The notes under the pieces: model-generated
What the model was told of the DNA's origin: nothing
What the model saw: the letters and a program-made list of their open reading frames with translations, nothing else
Databases searched by the model: none
Shown: positions 1-9,252 of the stretch, in pieces
Layout: every line of letters begins with the position of its first letter
How positions within the stretch are numbered: position 1 is the stretch's first letter
Program-made: the position numbers and the translations under genes
Assembly: GCA_023386585.1 (NCBI GenBank)
Contig: JAEWJM010000013.1
Location: 3,947-67,946 of the forward strand
DNA: 64,000 nucleotides
From: Bacteroidota bacterium
GTDB taxonomy: Bacteria > Bacteroidota > Bacteroidia > Flavobacteriales > Flavobacteriaceae
Reading direction: 5' to 3'

Positions 1-317
1 TCGGCTTTTTCATAATCGCCTGTTCCCATTAGCGCATGCGCGTATTTAAAATAGTATTCCGGCGTAAGGCTGTCTTTAAAGCTAAAAAACAACTGGCCGT
101 AGGCTTTCGCGGCGTCTTTCATCTGGAAATTATTGTAATACGAATCTCCGAGATTTTGCAAAACCTTTCGGCTTTGGCCGAGCTGCTCGTACATTTCAGC
201 AGCCTTGACGTACATTTTTTTCGCAAAAAGCTTATCGGCCTGTTTCACCGTGATTTTCTGTCCCTGGACGTGCAGGGCCGAAAACACTATGAGAATTATG
301 TAGAGAAACTTTTTCAT
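1..317 (-). CDS. Secreted TPR protein, N-terminal fragment (cut by window edge)
   Basis: Only the first 105 codons are inside the window; the gene continues past position 1. The start is the ATG at 317-315. A cleavable signal peptide (MKKFLYIILIVFSALHVQGQ) is followed by TPR-like helical pairs of the pattern AxKLFAKKxYxKAAEMYEQL and a second pair near residues 65-100. The start lies only 10 bases after the stop of the PorP/SprF gene, so the two are probably one operon. In Flavobacteriaceae a giant CHU_C protein and a PorP/SprF protein are often followed by an OmpA protein with TPR and PD40 domains. This fragment fits its N-terminus, but the OmpA part is not visible, so that identity is inference. 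Confidence 0.8.
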   Translation of the reverse strand, partial: MKKFLYIILIVFSALHVQGQKITVKQADKLFAKKMYVKAAEMYEQLGQSRKVLQNLGDSYYNNFQMKDAAKAYGQLFFSFKDSLTPEYYFKYAHALMGTGDYEKA

Positions 318-327
318 TTTCGATAAG

Positions 328-1278
328 TTAAAAGAACCTTGGGGATTTGTCATAGCCTTTGGATGAGAAGCCTGCAAGATCTAGGTCGAACAACAGGAAA
401 AATTCATGTGTTCCTGAATTGTAATCGCCGAGGTTTGTCAGCGTGTAATCGTATGAATAGCCTGCGCGAAGCGACGGAGTGATGTAGAAACTGACCAATC
501 CACTGACAGAATCGCCAAGGCGGTAGCCGGCGCCAAGCTCAACGAAATTGTGTATTAAGGTATTTGCCGTAAAATCGAATGACATTGGCGCACCCGAAAC
601 CGCCTTCGCCATAAATGCGGGCTTGAACTTAAAATTGTCGTTGATGTTGAAAACATAACCGCCGGTAAAGAAATAATGGATTTCCTCAACTCCAATCGTC
701 GAGATCGCGTCCTGGTGCTCGAGGTGCTTCGTCTTTAGCAGGTTCGGAGCCGAAAATCCCAAGTAATAATGATCGCTGAAAAAATACGTTCCTGCGCCGA
801 GGTTCGGAAATGTCTGATGGATGTTGTTCGCAAACGCCGGATCGGGTTGCGCATCGGAATACTGGAAGCCGTTGAAATTGGCGTCAAAAAAGGTAAATCC
901 ACCTTTGATCCCGAACGACAGCCGGTTTTTATCGGAAACAGGAATAACATAAGCCACATCGGCATAAATGTTATTTTCTTTGACCACATCGCCAATTTCA
1001 TCACTCACTACCGAAATACCTGCCTCGATTCGCTTTGCAATTGGCGAATGGACGAACAGACTGGCAGTTTTCGGAGCTCCAACGGCGCCAACCCACTGCG
1101 TACGGTAAAGTCCGCCCATGCTGATGATGCCTTCGCCTTCGGTTGAGTAAGCCGGATTGATCACGCTCATATTATACATATAGTGCGTAAACTGCGGATC
1201 CTGTTGCGCCTGTACGACCAGGGTCAGCAGCAAGGCGCAGGCGGAAACTATATTTCGGATGTTGATTTTTTTCATCAT
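328..1278 (-). CDS. PorP/SprF family type IX secretion system membrane protein
   Basis: Outer-membrane beta-barrel protein of 316 residues, the usual size of the family. SprF-like proteins help T9SS bring particular substrates, often the adjacent giant protein with a CHU_C domain, to the cell surface. A signal peptide (MMKKINIRNIVSACALLLTL, ending VQAQQ) leads into the family hallmark QDPQFTHYMYNMSVINPAYS. Alternating hydrophobic strands follow, with GxKGGFTFF and ELGAGYRLG segments typical of the barrel. Two ATGs are adjacent at the start (1278 and 1275). The gene begins 1 base after the giant CHU_C gene, which supports a cargo-and-helper pair. Family membership is firm; the partner assignment is inferred from position. 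Confidence 0.92.
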   Translation of the reverse strand: MMKKINIRNIVSACALLLTLVVQAQQDPQFTHYMYNMSVINPAYSTEGEGIISMGGLYRTQWVGAVGAPKTASLFVHSPIAKRIEAGISVVSDEIGDVVKENNIYADVAYVIPVSDKNRLSFGIKGGFTFFDANFNGFQYSDAQPDPAFANNIHQTFPNLGAGTYFFSDHYYLGFSAPNLLKTKHLEHQDAISTIGVEEIHYFFTGGYVFNINDNFKFKPAFMAKAVSGAPMSFDFTANTLIHNFVELGAGYRLGDSVSGLVSFYITPSLRAGYSYDYTLTNLGDYNSGTHEFFLLFDLDLAGFSSKGYDKSPRFF

Positions 1279-1279
1279 T

Positions 1280-4200
1280 TTACCTGCTTAAGTATAACCT
1301 ACCTTGTTTTGGCGCGCGCGTTCCGTCATTAAATTCGAGTATATAGAAATAAACACCGACAGGAACCTGGTTGCTTCCCATTTTTACGCCGCCTTCGGTC
1401 GCTTTTCCATCCCAGTTTGGCGTGTTGATATTTCCTTTGTACAGTACATTTCCGTACCTGTTGTAAATCTCAAGCTTGAAATTCGGATAGCGTTCCGGAA
1501 GGTTCACGATTACGAACTCGTCGTTGATATTGTCGCCATTTGGTGAAAATCCGTCCGGAATCAGGATGTCTTCGGTACAAACGGTCAGGTCGGTTGTGAC
1601 TTCAAGTCGGACATTGCTTTCACACCCTGCGGTGGAAGTGAACGCTGCATAATACGTTGCCCCATTTTGAAGCGGGTCTGTTGACGAATAGGCTGTTCCA
1701 CCGGTTGCCGCATCGTACCATACCACCGGTTGCGTACCGTTGATATTCGCCGAAAGATCGTTGAAAGTTGGATTATCCGTACTACAGAATTCGTTTCCTT
1801 GCGGAAGCAGTTCAGGCGTGCCAAGCTGGCTCACATTGAATGTAATAGGTGCAATTGCAGTGATATCGGCGCCACATGCTCCGGGCGATGTTACGAATTG
1901 TGATATGGTTATGATTACCGTTCCCGCATTTGGCAAAACAGTGGCCGGAATGGTAAAAGTTGCCGATCCATTGGCGAAAGTCACCGCCGCTGTAGCGTTC
2001 GCTGTATTTGCTCCCGAAACCTGATAGGTAATGTCATAGTTTCCGTCGGTAAGAGCATCGGCGCCTGAAATCGTAATGTCATTTGAAAAACCTACACACG
2101 AATCCGAGGCTGACGCAGTTGCTCCTGAAACGTCCGGTGCCGCGAGAATCGTGAAATTCGCTGATGCATCTTCATTCAGGTTGCTGCAACCCGCAGTAAG
2201 GCTGACGATGCCACTGATGACAACTGTATAATTGCCGGCTGTGGTAAAGTACGATGCCGGAATATCAAATTGTCCGCTTCCAGCTGCAATCGTCACGATT
2301 CCGGTGCTTCCTGTTGAAGGAGTGGCTTGTGGAATCGTATAATTGAATTGATAATTCCCTGGGTTGAGTCCACCCGATCCCGAAATCACCACCGTAACTC
2401 CAGATCCCTCACAGGCATTGGCAACAGTTAGGTTTACATTTTCAAGGTTTGGCAACGGATTCACCACAAAATTGACCAGTACGTTGGACAGAGTATTCGA
2501 GCATCCAGTCGCCGTATTTACAATGTTGACAAAGGTTATTGTTGTTATCCCGGTGTTCGTAATGTTTGTTGCCGCAATGTCGAATGATGCAGTTCCGCCG
2601 GCAACAGTAACGGTTGCTGTTTGATTTGCAGTTGTGTTTGCCCCCGACAGGTTGTAGGTAATCGTATAATTTCCGTCGGTCATTCCGTTAAGCGTAAGCG
2701 ATGCGCTGTCGCCAAGACAAATGGGAGTTACGATTGTCAGGTTCGGAATCGCGAGTTGCGGCGTTGGAAGCAATGTCAATTGAACGGTTGTGGCCTCGGT
2801 TCCACAGGCGTTAGTAATTGTATATGTAAACCCGAATGTACCCGCAGCCATTGCTGGGAGATCGAGCACCGGATCAATTGTGGCATTCGCACTGTCTGTC
2901 CACACTCCGCCCGCCTGTTGTGTTCCATCCAGTAACGCGGTCAAATCAAAAGTTCCCTGGGATGCGCAAACTGACTGTATTCCGGTAAAATTACCGCTTT
3001 CGGGTTGAGGATCGACCGTTACGGTGACCGTTGCCGTGTCGAAAAGGCAAGGTGAAACGCCGCCGCCAACTGTATACGTAAAATGGTATGCTCCCGGACC
3101 AACCGCTGATGCGTTGAATATATTTCCTGAAAGCGCGCCCGTCGCATCGTTATCGTTCCACGTTCCAATGCCTTGCTGACCGTTGAGTCCGGTTGTCAAA
3201 TCAACCGAAGTTGCCGATTGGCACGCGTCTATTTGTAACGGTGCGCCGTTGCCGCCCGCATTAGGCGACTGCACAACACTCACGGTAACCGAAGCGGTCG
3301 CAGTGCTGCAAAGTCCACCGCCAATTGTATACGTATAGACTCCCGGAGCATCTACAAGCGGGTTGAAAACGCCAGTTCCGCTCGCCAGAGCAGGCGACCA
3401 TGTACCGCCGGGCTGCGGTGTTCCGCCGAGGTTTTCAAAAAGATCCGAAGGTGCATAATTTGAACAAAAGAAGGCTGTTCCGTCAGTACCTGCATCGGGC
3501 ACCGGATTAACAGTTACAGTTACCGCTGCCGTGTCGTTGTCGCAAGGCTGGTTACCGAAGAATGTATAAGTATAGACCCCCGCTGCGTCCACAGAAGGAT
3601 CAAAAAGTCCAGTTCCACTGGCAAGCGCCGGAGACCAGGTTCCTCCAGCCTGAGGCGTTCCGTTAAGAAATGTAAATAAATCCTGCGGCGCGCTGTTGGC
3701 ACATAATGTCGCTGATCCGTCTTGTCCGGCATCTGGTCCCGGAGTGATACCAACTACGACTGTTGCAGTGTCATTCGCACATGGCGCAGTTCCAACAACT
3801 ATATAGGTATACGTTCCGGCAGCGTCCACAGCAGGGTTGAAAACTCCTGTTCCGCTGGCAAGCGCCGGCGACCAGGTTCCTGCTGTTTGTGCACTGTTTC
3901 CTAGCAGTTCAAAAAGATCCATTGGATTGGCGTTGGAGCAGATGTCCAAAGTAGCGTTTGCCCCTGCGTTTGGAGGTGGAATCAGTGATACGGTAACAGA
4001 CGCAGTGTCGGGCGTACATGGAGCAGCGCCGCTAACGGTATAAGTGTAAGTTCCTGCCGTATCTACCGATGGATTAAAAATTCCGCTGCCGCTGGCGAGT
4101 GCCGGTGACCAGCTTCCGCCCGGCTGAGCGGTTGCACCCAAATAAGTAAACAAATCTACAGGCGCGCTTCCTGAGCAAAGTGAAAGGTTTGCAACATCAT

Positions 4201-7200
4201 TTCCAGCCGACGGCGCGGGATTAACAGTGATTGTAACCGATCCGGTGAGCGGCTGCGGGCATGCAGGCGCAGTACCGTTAGCAACCGATACCAACGTAAA
4301 GGTAGTTGTTCCCGGTAAGGTCAACGAGACTGATCCGGTTCCTGAGGCTGATAATGTAATGTTCTGTTGTGGACCTGTGTTCGCAGTATAGGTTACTATC
4401 GCGCCTGGCGTTCCCGTAAAATTGATTGTTCCGGTTGTGCCGGAGCAAATAGTCGATGTTGTTGCTGAAATCGCCGCCACCGGTACCGGAAGAACCGTCA
4501 CTGTCGCAGATCCCGAAACCGGCTGCGTACAAATCGCAGCGCCAGTCGTTGAAATTGAAACAATCTCGAAAATCGTGGTAACGGAGTAATTACCTGTAAT
4601 TGTCGCCGTGCCGCTTGCGTTAAGCGTAATGGTTTGTGCCGCACCGCTGTTGATAGTGTAAGTCACAATTGCGCCCGCGGTTCCGGTGAAGGTTATTGTG
4701 GCCGACCCATCCGGGCAAATACTCGTACTTCCTGAAATTGCGACAGTCGGTGGCGGGATTACCGTTATAGTAACGGAGCCGGTTACAGGCTGACTGCACC
4801 CGGGCGTTCCCGTTGTCGATGCGCTTACCAACGTAAATACCGTGGTAGCGGAATAAGCGGCAGTAATCGTTGCGCTGCCCGAGGCGTCCAATGAAATTGT
4901 CTGGGCTGCACCTCCGTTCACATTGTATGTTACAATCGCATTCGCAGTGCCGGTGAAAGTAATGGTTGCCGTTTCACCCGAGCAGATTGTACTATTGGAA
5001 GATATCGCTGCGGTTGGCAAAGGTAAAATCGTGATCACCGCTGAGCCACTGGCAGGCTGGCTGCATGATGGAGTTCCGGTAGTAGCAATGCTTACTAGCG
5101 TAAAAGTTGTATTTGTCGAATAAGATCCGGATACCGTACTGGTTCCTGATCCGTTCAGGGTGATTGTCTGGTTGGCGCCACCATTCACTGTGTACGTAAC
5201 AATGGCATTCGGCGTGCCGCTAAATGTGATGACAGCGTTAGTGTTCGGGCAGACCGTAGTGCTTCCCGAAATCGTCACCACTGGAAGTTGAATTACGTTT
5301 ACGGTGATCGAACCGGTTTGCGGTTGAACACACGACGGCGTTCCTCCGGTCGCGGCACTGTTCAGCGTATAGGTCGTTGTGGCGGTATAAGTTCCTGAGA
5401 TGGTTGCGGTTCCCGAAGCATTCAATGTTATTGTTTGTTGTCCTCCCGGATTGGCAGTATAAGTTACCACAGCATTTGCAGTTCCTGTGAATGTAACTGT
5501 CGCCGTTCCACCGGAACAGACTGTCGTACTTCCCGATATTGCTACAGTTGGTGGCGGCAGTACCGTAATGGTTACGCTACCCGATTGAGGTTGGCTGCAT
5601 GAAGGCGTTCCGGTTGTCGTAATGCTTACCAGGTTGAATATAGTTGTCGACGAATAGGTGTTCGTTATCGCAGCCGTTCCGGAAGCGTTCAGGGTAATGG
5701 TTTGCGATGCGCCGCCATTAATGTTATAGGTAACGACCGCGTTCGGAGTTCCCGTGAAAGTGACGGTGGCGGAGTTCCCGACGCATATCGTCTGGCTGGA
5801 AGCGATCGTAACTGTTGGAAGCGGCAATACCGTTATCGTTACCGATGAGCTAAGCGGCTGCGTACATGCAGGCGTACCGGCGGTGGTTACACTTACTAGC
5901 GTTATTGTGGTGGTTGCCGGAAACGTATTTGTTATTGCAGCAGTTCCCGACCCGTTAAGTACAATCGTCTGGTTCGGACCGTTATTGATCGTATAGGTTA
6001 CTGTCGCATTCGCCGTTCCGGTAAAAGTAATTGTTGATGGCGAACCTGAACATACCGATGATGAACCCACCGAAGCGGACGCTGTTGGCGGAGTTATTAC
6101 CGTAAAGGTAACCGAACCGGTCGCAGGTTGGGAACAGCTTGGCGTCCCAGCGGTTGCAATACTGACCAGGTTTATCGTAGTGTTCGCCGAATAGGTTCCT
6201 GAAAGCGTCGCGGTTCCCGATCCATTAAGTACGATTGTTTGATTGGCGCCTCCATTTATGTTGTAAGTCACTGTCGCATTCGCAGTTCCCGTGAAGGTCA
6301 CCGTTCCTGTTGTTCCTGAGCACAGCGTAGTTGACGATGATGAGATCGTTACTGTCGGCGGGGGCACAACAGTGATGGCCACTGTTCCCGATAATGGCTG
6401 ACTGCAGCTCGGCGTTCCGGATGAGGCAACGCTAACCAGTGAATATACGGTCGTCACTGTGACTGTAGCCGAAATTGTTGCAATTCCGCCGGCACCTATT
6501 GTGATGGTTTGATTCGGTCCGCCTTGCACTGTATAGGTGACCGTCGCACCCGGAGTTCCCGTGAAAGTTATGGGTACCGTCGATCCCGAACAAACCGTTG
6601 CATTGGCGGCAATAGTAGCGGTCGGTAACGGAAGAACCGTAATTGTCACCGATCCCGATCGCGGTTGCGAACATGCAGGCGTTCCTGCCGTCGTAACGCT
6701 GACCAAGGAATAAATTGTGGTGACAGAATAAGTTGTTGTAATTGTTGCAAGGCCGGAATTGTTCAGCGTGATTGTTTGGTTCGCTCCACCATTGACAGTA
6801 TAAGTCACAGTCGCATTCGAAGTTCCTGTAAACGTGACAGTTGCTTGGCCATTCGGACAAACATTCGCGTTTCCTGAAATAGTCACCGTCGGCGGTGGAA
6901 TAACGGTTATTGTCACCGAACCTGTCAACGGGCGCACACAACTTGGCGTTCCGGCAGATGCTACGCTGACCAAAGCGAAAACCGCAGTTGACGAATACGT
7001 ATTGGTTATTGTCGCAGTTCCAGCGGCGTTAAGCGTAATTGTCTGATTGGCACCGCCATTCAACGTATAGGTAACGGTAGCATTTGGCGTTCCGCTAAAG
7101 GTTACCGTTGCGGAAGTTCCCGAACATATTGAAACGTTCGATGCGATGGTTGCCATTGGAAGTGGAAGCACGGTCACGGTCAATGTGCCGGAAAGCGGCT

Positions 7201-8458
7201 GGGTGCAGCTTGGCGTTCCCGATGATGAAATGCTTACCAATGAAAAAACCGCCGTCGTTGTATATGTGTTCGTTACTGTGGCCGTTCCGCTGGCGTTCAG
7301 GGTGACCGTCTGGTTTGCGCCGCCGTTCACAGTATAAACTACCGTTGAATTCGGCGTACCGGTAAAGGTTACGGTTGCACTCGATCCAGAACATATTGTC
7401 GTATTCGACGAAAACGTGGCAGTCGGAAGCGGTAAAATTGTAATTGTTACCGTTGAAGTATCAGGAACACATGCGCCGTTATTCGCAGTATAGGTAAAGG
7501 TATACGGACTCCCCGCGAGGGTTAGCGTCGAAACATTCACTGTTCCCTGATATCCGTTTGAGGTGGGAAGCGGTCCCGACCATGTTCCGTTGATATCGGG
7601 TGAGCCGCTAAGTAGCGAATACAGATTAAAAGGCGGCGTCGAGCCGACCTGATTCTGGCATATTGAGATCGATCCGTTGTTGCCTGCATTGTTCAATGGA
7701 AGCAACGCAACGATGACTTCCAGGCGGTCCGGACTTTCGCATGGCGGATCGACCGTGGTCGCGAAATAATGGGTTCCATTAATTAAAGGCGTTGACGGAT
7801 TTAAAGGAACGCCAAAATCTGCAGTGAGATACCAGTTATTTTCACCCGATGCCACCAAATCAGCAACGGTTGGAACCGGCGACGAAGGATTCAGGCAAAA
7901 TTGCTGCACCGGCGGCCCGGTTGGCGTAGGAACAACTCCGACATTTATTAGTATCGGAAGACGCGAAGTCTGGCAGCCGGTTTCCGGATTGGTCTGGCTT
8001 GCATAGTAAATAGTATTGTCAGAAAGAATGGTGTTCATCGGGAGTGGCGTCGGACTCGAATTCGACGCATACCACTGGATGTTATTCCCAAAAACCTGGA
8101 TCTGCGGATTGTTGAACGTTGCCTCAGCAAGGGTTGCCACGCAAACTCCCTGGAAAAAACTTCCCGTTGGCGCGGAATAAATCGTTACCGTGACACTTGG
8201 CCGTGGACTACATGTTCCTGACGAACTGTCTGCATAATAAACTCCACCATTTGAAAGCAATGTGGACGAGGAAAGCGGAGTTGATGACGTTTGGCTGGCG
8301 TACCACGCGACACCGCCGCCGTTGTTCACCGCCGCGAGGTTGGCGACCGTTGGCGTTTGCGTATCGCAAAAGGATTGATTCGGATTTGTGACGGTCGGAC
8401 ATTGCGCAAAGGAAATGAAGCTTGAGAAAATCAGGAGCCAGAAAAATTTCCAATGCAT
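1280..8458 (-). CDS. Giant repetitive surface protein with CHU_C (T9SS type B sorting) domain
   Basis: Secreted protein of 2392 residues, probably a cell-surface adhesin-like T9SS cargo. I use the ATG at 8458 because the signal peptide (MHWKFFWLLIFSSFISFAQC) starts there and GGCGGGG lies just upstream; an upstream in-frame ATG at 8536 would bury the signal. Order of parts: Ig-like WYxxxxSxxPL modules (residues about 20-280); a 90-residue glycine/threonine module; twelve tandem modules of about 90 residues; six related modules with WSPALASGxGxFNP and AGTYTYT; three modules of about 100 residues (GNYTITY type); one more Ig-like module; then the C-terminal CHU_C domain (IPDGFSPNGDNINDEF, IYNRYGNVLYKG, PVGVYFYILEF). 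Each 90-residue module has two conserved cysteines, suggesting one disulfide per module. Ligand and function are unknown. Confidence 0.93.
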   Translation of the reverse strand: MHWKFFWLLIFSSFISFAQCPTVTNPNQSFCDTQTPTVANLAAVNNGGGVAWYASQTSSTPLSSSTLLSNGGVYYADSSSGTCSPRPSVTVTIYSAPTGSFFQGVCVATLAEATFNNPQIQVFGNNIQWYASNSSPTPLPMNTILSDNTIYYASQTNPETGCQTSRLPILINVGVVPTPTGPPVQQFCLNPSSPVPTVADLVASGENNWYLTADFGVPLNPSTPLINGTHYFATTVDPPCESPDRLEVIVALLPLNNAGNNGSISICQNQVGSTPPFNLYSLLSGSPDINGTWSGPLPTSNGYQGTVNVSTLTLAGSPYTFTYTANNGACVPDTSTVTITILPLPTATFSSNTTICSGSSATVTFTGTPNSTVVYTVNGGANQTVTLNASGTATVTNTYTTTAVFSLVSISSSGTPSCTQPLSGTLTVTVLPLPMATIASNVSICSGTSATVTFSGTPNATVTYTLNGGANQTITLNAAGTATITNTYSSTAVFALVSVASAGTPSCVRPLTGSVTITVIPPPTVTISGNANVCPNGQATVTFTGTSNATVTYTVNGGANQTITLNNSGLATITTTYSVTTIYSLVSVTTAGTPACSQPRSGSVTITVLPLPTATIAANATVCSGSTVPITFTGTPGATVTYTVQGGPNQTITIGAGGIATISATVTVTTVYSLVSVASSGTPSCSQPLSGTVAITVVPPPTVTISSSSTTLCSGTTGTVTFTGTANATVTYNINGGANQTIVLNGSGTATLSGTYSANTTINLVSIATAGTPSCSQPATGSVTFTVITPPTASASVGSSSVCSGSPSTITFTGTANATVTYTINNGPNQTIVLNGSGTAAITNTFPATTTITLVSVTTAGTPACTQPLSSSVTITVLPLPTVTIASSQTICVGNSATVTFTGTPNAVVTYNINGGASQTITLNASGTAAITNTYSSTTIFNLVSITTTGTPSCSQPQSGSVTITVLPPPTVAISGSTTVCSGGTATVTFTGTANAVVTYTANPGGQQTITLNASGTATISGTYTATTTYTLNSAATGGTPSCVQPQTGSITVNVIQLPVVTISGSTTVCPNTNAVITFSGTPNAIVTYTVNGGANQTITLNGSGTSTVSGSYSTNTTFTLVSIATTGTPSCSQPASGSAVITILPLPTAAISSNSTICSGETATITFTGTANAIVTYNVNGGAAQTISLDASGSATITAAYSATTVFTLVSASTTGTPGCSQPVTGSVTITVIPPPTVAISGSTSICPDGSATITFTGTAGAIVTYTINSGAAQTITLNASGTATITGNYSVTTIFEIVSISTTGAAICTQPVSGSATVTVLPVPVAAISATTSTICSGTTGTINFTGTPGAIVTYTANTGPQQNITLSASGTGSVSLTLPGTTTFTLVSVANGTAPACPQPLTGSVTITVNPAPSAGNDVANLSLCSGSAPVDLFTYLGATAQPGGSWSPALASGSGIFNPSVDTAGTYTYTVSGAAPCTPDTASVTVSLIPPPNAGANATLDICSNANPMDLFELLGNSAQTAGTWSPALASGTGVFNPAVDAAGTYTYIVVGTAPCANDTATVVVGITPGPDAGQDGSATLCANSAPQDLFTFLNGTPQAGGTWSPALASGTGLFDPSVDAAGVYTYTFFGNQPCDNDTAAVTVTVNPVPDAGTDGTAFFCSNYAPSDLFENLGGTPQPGGTWSPALASGTGVFNPLVDAPGVYTYTIGGGLCSTATASVTVSVVQSPNAGGNGAPLQIDACQSATSVDLTTGLNGQQGIGTWNDNDATGALSGNIFNASAVGPGAYHFTYTVGGGVSPCLFDTATVTVTVDPQPESGNFTGIQSVCASQGTFDLTALLDGTQQAGGVWTDSANATIDPVLDLPAMAAGTFGFTYTITNACGTEATTVQLTLLPTPQLAIPNLTIVTPICLGDSASLTLNGMTDGNYTITYNLSGANTTANQTATVTVAGGTASFDIAATNITNTGITTITFVNIVNTATGCSNTLSNVLVNFVVNPLPNLENVNLTVANACEGSGVTVVISGSGGLNPGNYQFNYTIPQATPSTGSTGIVTIAAGSGQFDIPASYFTTAGNYTVVISGIVSLTAGCSNLNEDASANFTILAAPDVSGATASASDSCVGFSNDITISGADALTDGNYDITYQVSGANTANATAAVTFANGSATFTIPATVLPNAGTVIITISQFVTSPGACGADITAIAPITFNVSQLGTPELLPQGNEFCSTDNPTFNDLSANINGTQPVVWYDAATGGTAYSSTDPLQNGATYYAAFTSTAGCESNVRLEVTTDLTVCTEDILIPDGFSPNGDNINDEFVIVNLPERYPNFKLEIYNRYGNVLYKGNINTPNWDGKATEGGVKMGSNQVPVGVYFYILEFNDGTRAPKQGRLYLSR
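2765..4212 (-). repeat. Six tandem coding repeats of a second module type
   Basis: Six modules of about 75-87 residues with the pattern NAGxxGxxxLCxxxxPxDLFxxLxGTPQxGGTWSPALASGTGxFNPxVDAAGxYTYTVxGxxPCxxDTAxVTVxVxPxP. The first four are most alike and the last two have drifted. A seventh, isolated and divergent copy (NNAGNNGSISICQN) lies before the twelve-module array. From about 1820 to 2765 three further modules of another type follow. Confidence 0.85.
4212..7425 (-). repeat. Twelve tandem 90-residue coding repeats in the giant protein
   Basis: About 3.2 kb coding for twelve consecutive modules. Each follows the pattern xVxISxSxxxCSGxxATVTFTGTxNAxVTYxxNGGxxQTITLNxSGTATIT, then FxLVSxxxxGTPSCSQPxSGSVTITVLPxP. 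The average period is about 268 bp. Copies are similar but clearly diverged in DNA, so this is not a very recent amplification. The two cysteines (near module residues 10 and 70) are kept in every copy. Confidence 0.9.
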
Positions 8459-8719
8459 TTTTTCCCCGCCGAAAGTAGTTATTCCCATACGCACGATAAG
8501 TTGAAAATTTAGGTAACCCGTAAATCGGCTGCGCAATCGAAATGAGGCATTACCGTTTGCTTTTTCTGAATCGCCAGCAATTATTGATGTTCCGGCGAAA
8601 CAAAGGCTACTTTACGCAACACTATATTACTTAATTTTTCTGCGTAGGAATTTTACCCTGTTGGAAATTATGAACAAAGTCATTAACAAATATTTAGTGC
8701 TGTAACCGGCGGTCTGCCC

Positions 8720-8800
8720 TAGCCCGGACCGCAGCGGAAATCCTGCTTTTGCCTGGTGTTCAGGCAATGGCAGATTGAAGCGAAGTGCCGGAAATAGCTA
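8720..8800 (+). repeat. Dispersed palindromic intergenic repeat, family I, copy 1
   Basis: Degenerate copy of an element seen six times in the window. The left arm reads AGCCCGGACCGCAGCGGAAA then TCCTG; the right arm reads AGATTGAAGCGAAGTGCCGG followed by AAATAGCT. The centre holds a small hairpin (GCCTG-GTGTT-CAGGC). It lies in the 371-base gap 8459-8829 between two minus-strand genes. I saw no convincing gene in the rest of that gap. Confidence 0.7.
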
Positions 8801-8829
8801 CTGAAAAAAAAGAGAAAATCGAGCTTTGG

Positions 8830-9246
8830 TCACTCGGGGAAATGGACGATATTGTAGGCAATTACAACGTCTTTCTGGTTGATATACAACTGCTTGCGGT
8901 CACCCTGCTTTTTGCGGGTGATGATCGAAATCGTAAAATCCATTCCGTCGGCATCTTTGCATACGAAAGGATAAATCAAGTCGGTATCGCTTTCCTCGAC
9001 CTTGCCATAGGTGATGATCCGGTACAGCTGGATTTCCTGTGAATAGACGACGATGCGGTTCTTGTTGGTATCGAGTGTAATGACCATTTCGGCCTTTTGA
9101 AGCGGCGACCACTTGCCCCATTTGCCCTTTTCATTGCGTTCGAGCACGCTGAATCCGGTGGTCTGGAACTTATAAACCTGCGCCGAAACTGACTGAAAGC
9201 TTAAAAGCATCACGAGCGCGGCAATTACTATTTTTAATTTTCCCAT
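8830..9246 (-). CDS. Small secreted protein of unknown function
   Basis: A 138-residue protein with a clear signal peptide (MGKLKIVIAALVMLLSFQSV, cleavage near SAQ-VYK). The mature part looks all-beta, with alternating hydrophobic residues (VYKFQTTGFSVLE, AEMVITLDTNKNRIVVYS, LYRIITYGKVEE). I do not recognise a named domain; this looks like a conserved periplasmic protein of flavobacteria. It ends 6 bases after the start region of the next gene's product (nitronate monooxygenase-like, start 10197), so it lies upstream in sequence but is the downstream partner only of 9253-10197 in transcription. No catalytic motif is visible. Confidence 0.8.
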   Translation of the reverse strand: MGKLKIVIAALVMLLSFQSVSAQVYKFQTTGFSVLERNEKGKWGKWSPLQKAEMVITLDTNKNRIVVYSQEIQLYRIITYGKVEESDTDLIYPFVCKDADGMDFTISIITRKKQGDRKQLYINQKDVVIAYNIVHFPE

Positions 9247-9252
9247 TTCTGT

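Noticed and set aside
2621..2935. Long open frames on the plus strand opposite the giant repeat gene and similar stretches
   Set aside because: They are antisense shadows with no signal peptide or domain, and follow the base bias of the real gene on the minus strand.
4212..7425. A CRISPR-like or satellite array in the 3.2-kb periodic region
   Set aside because: The period of about 268 bp is in frame, and the repeats are protein modules of the giant surface protein.
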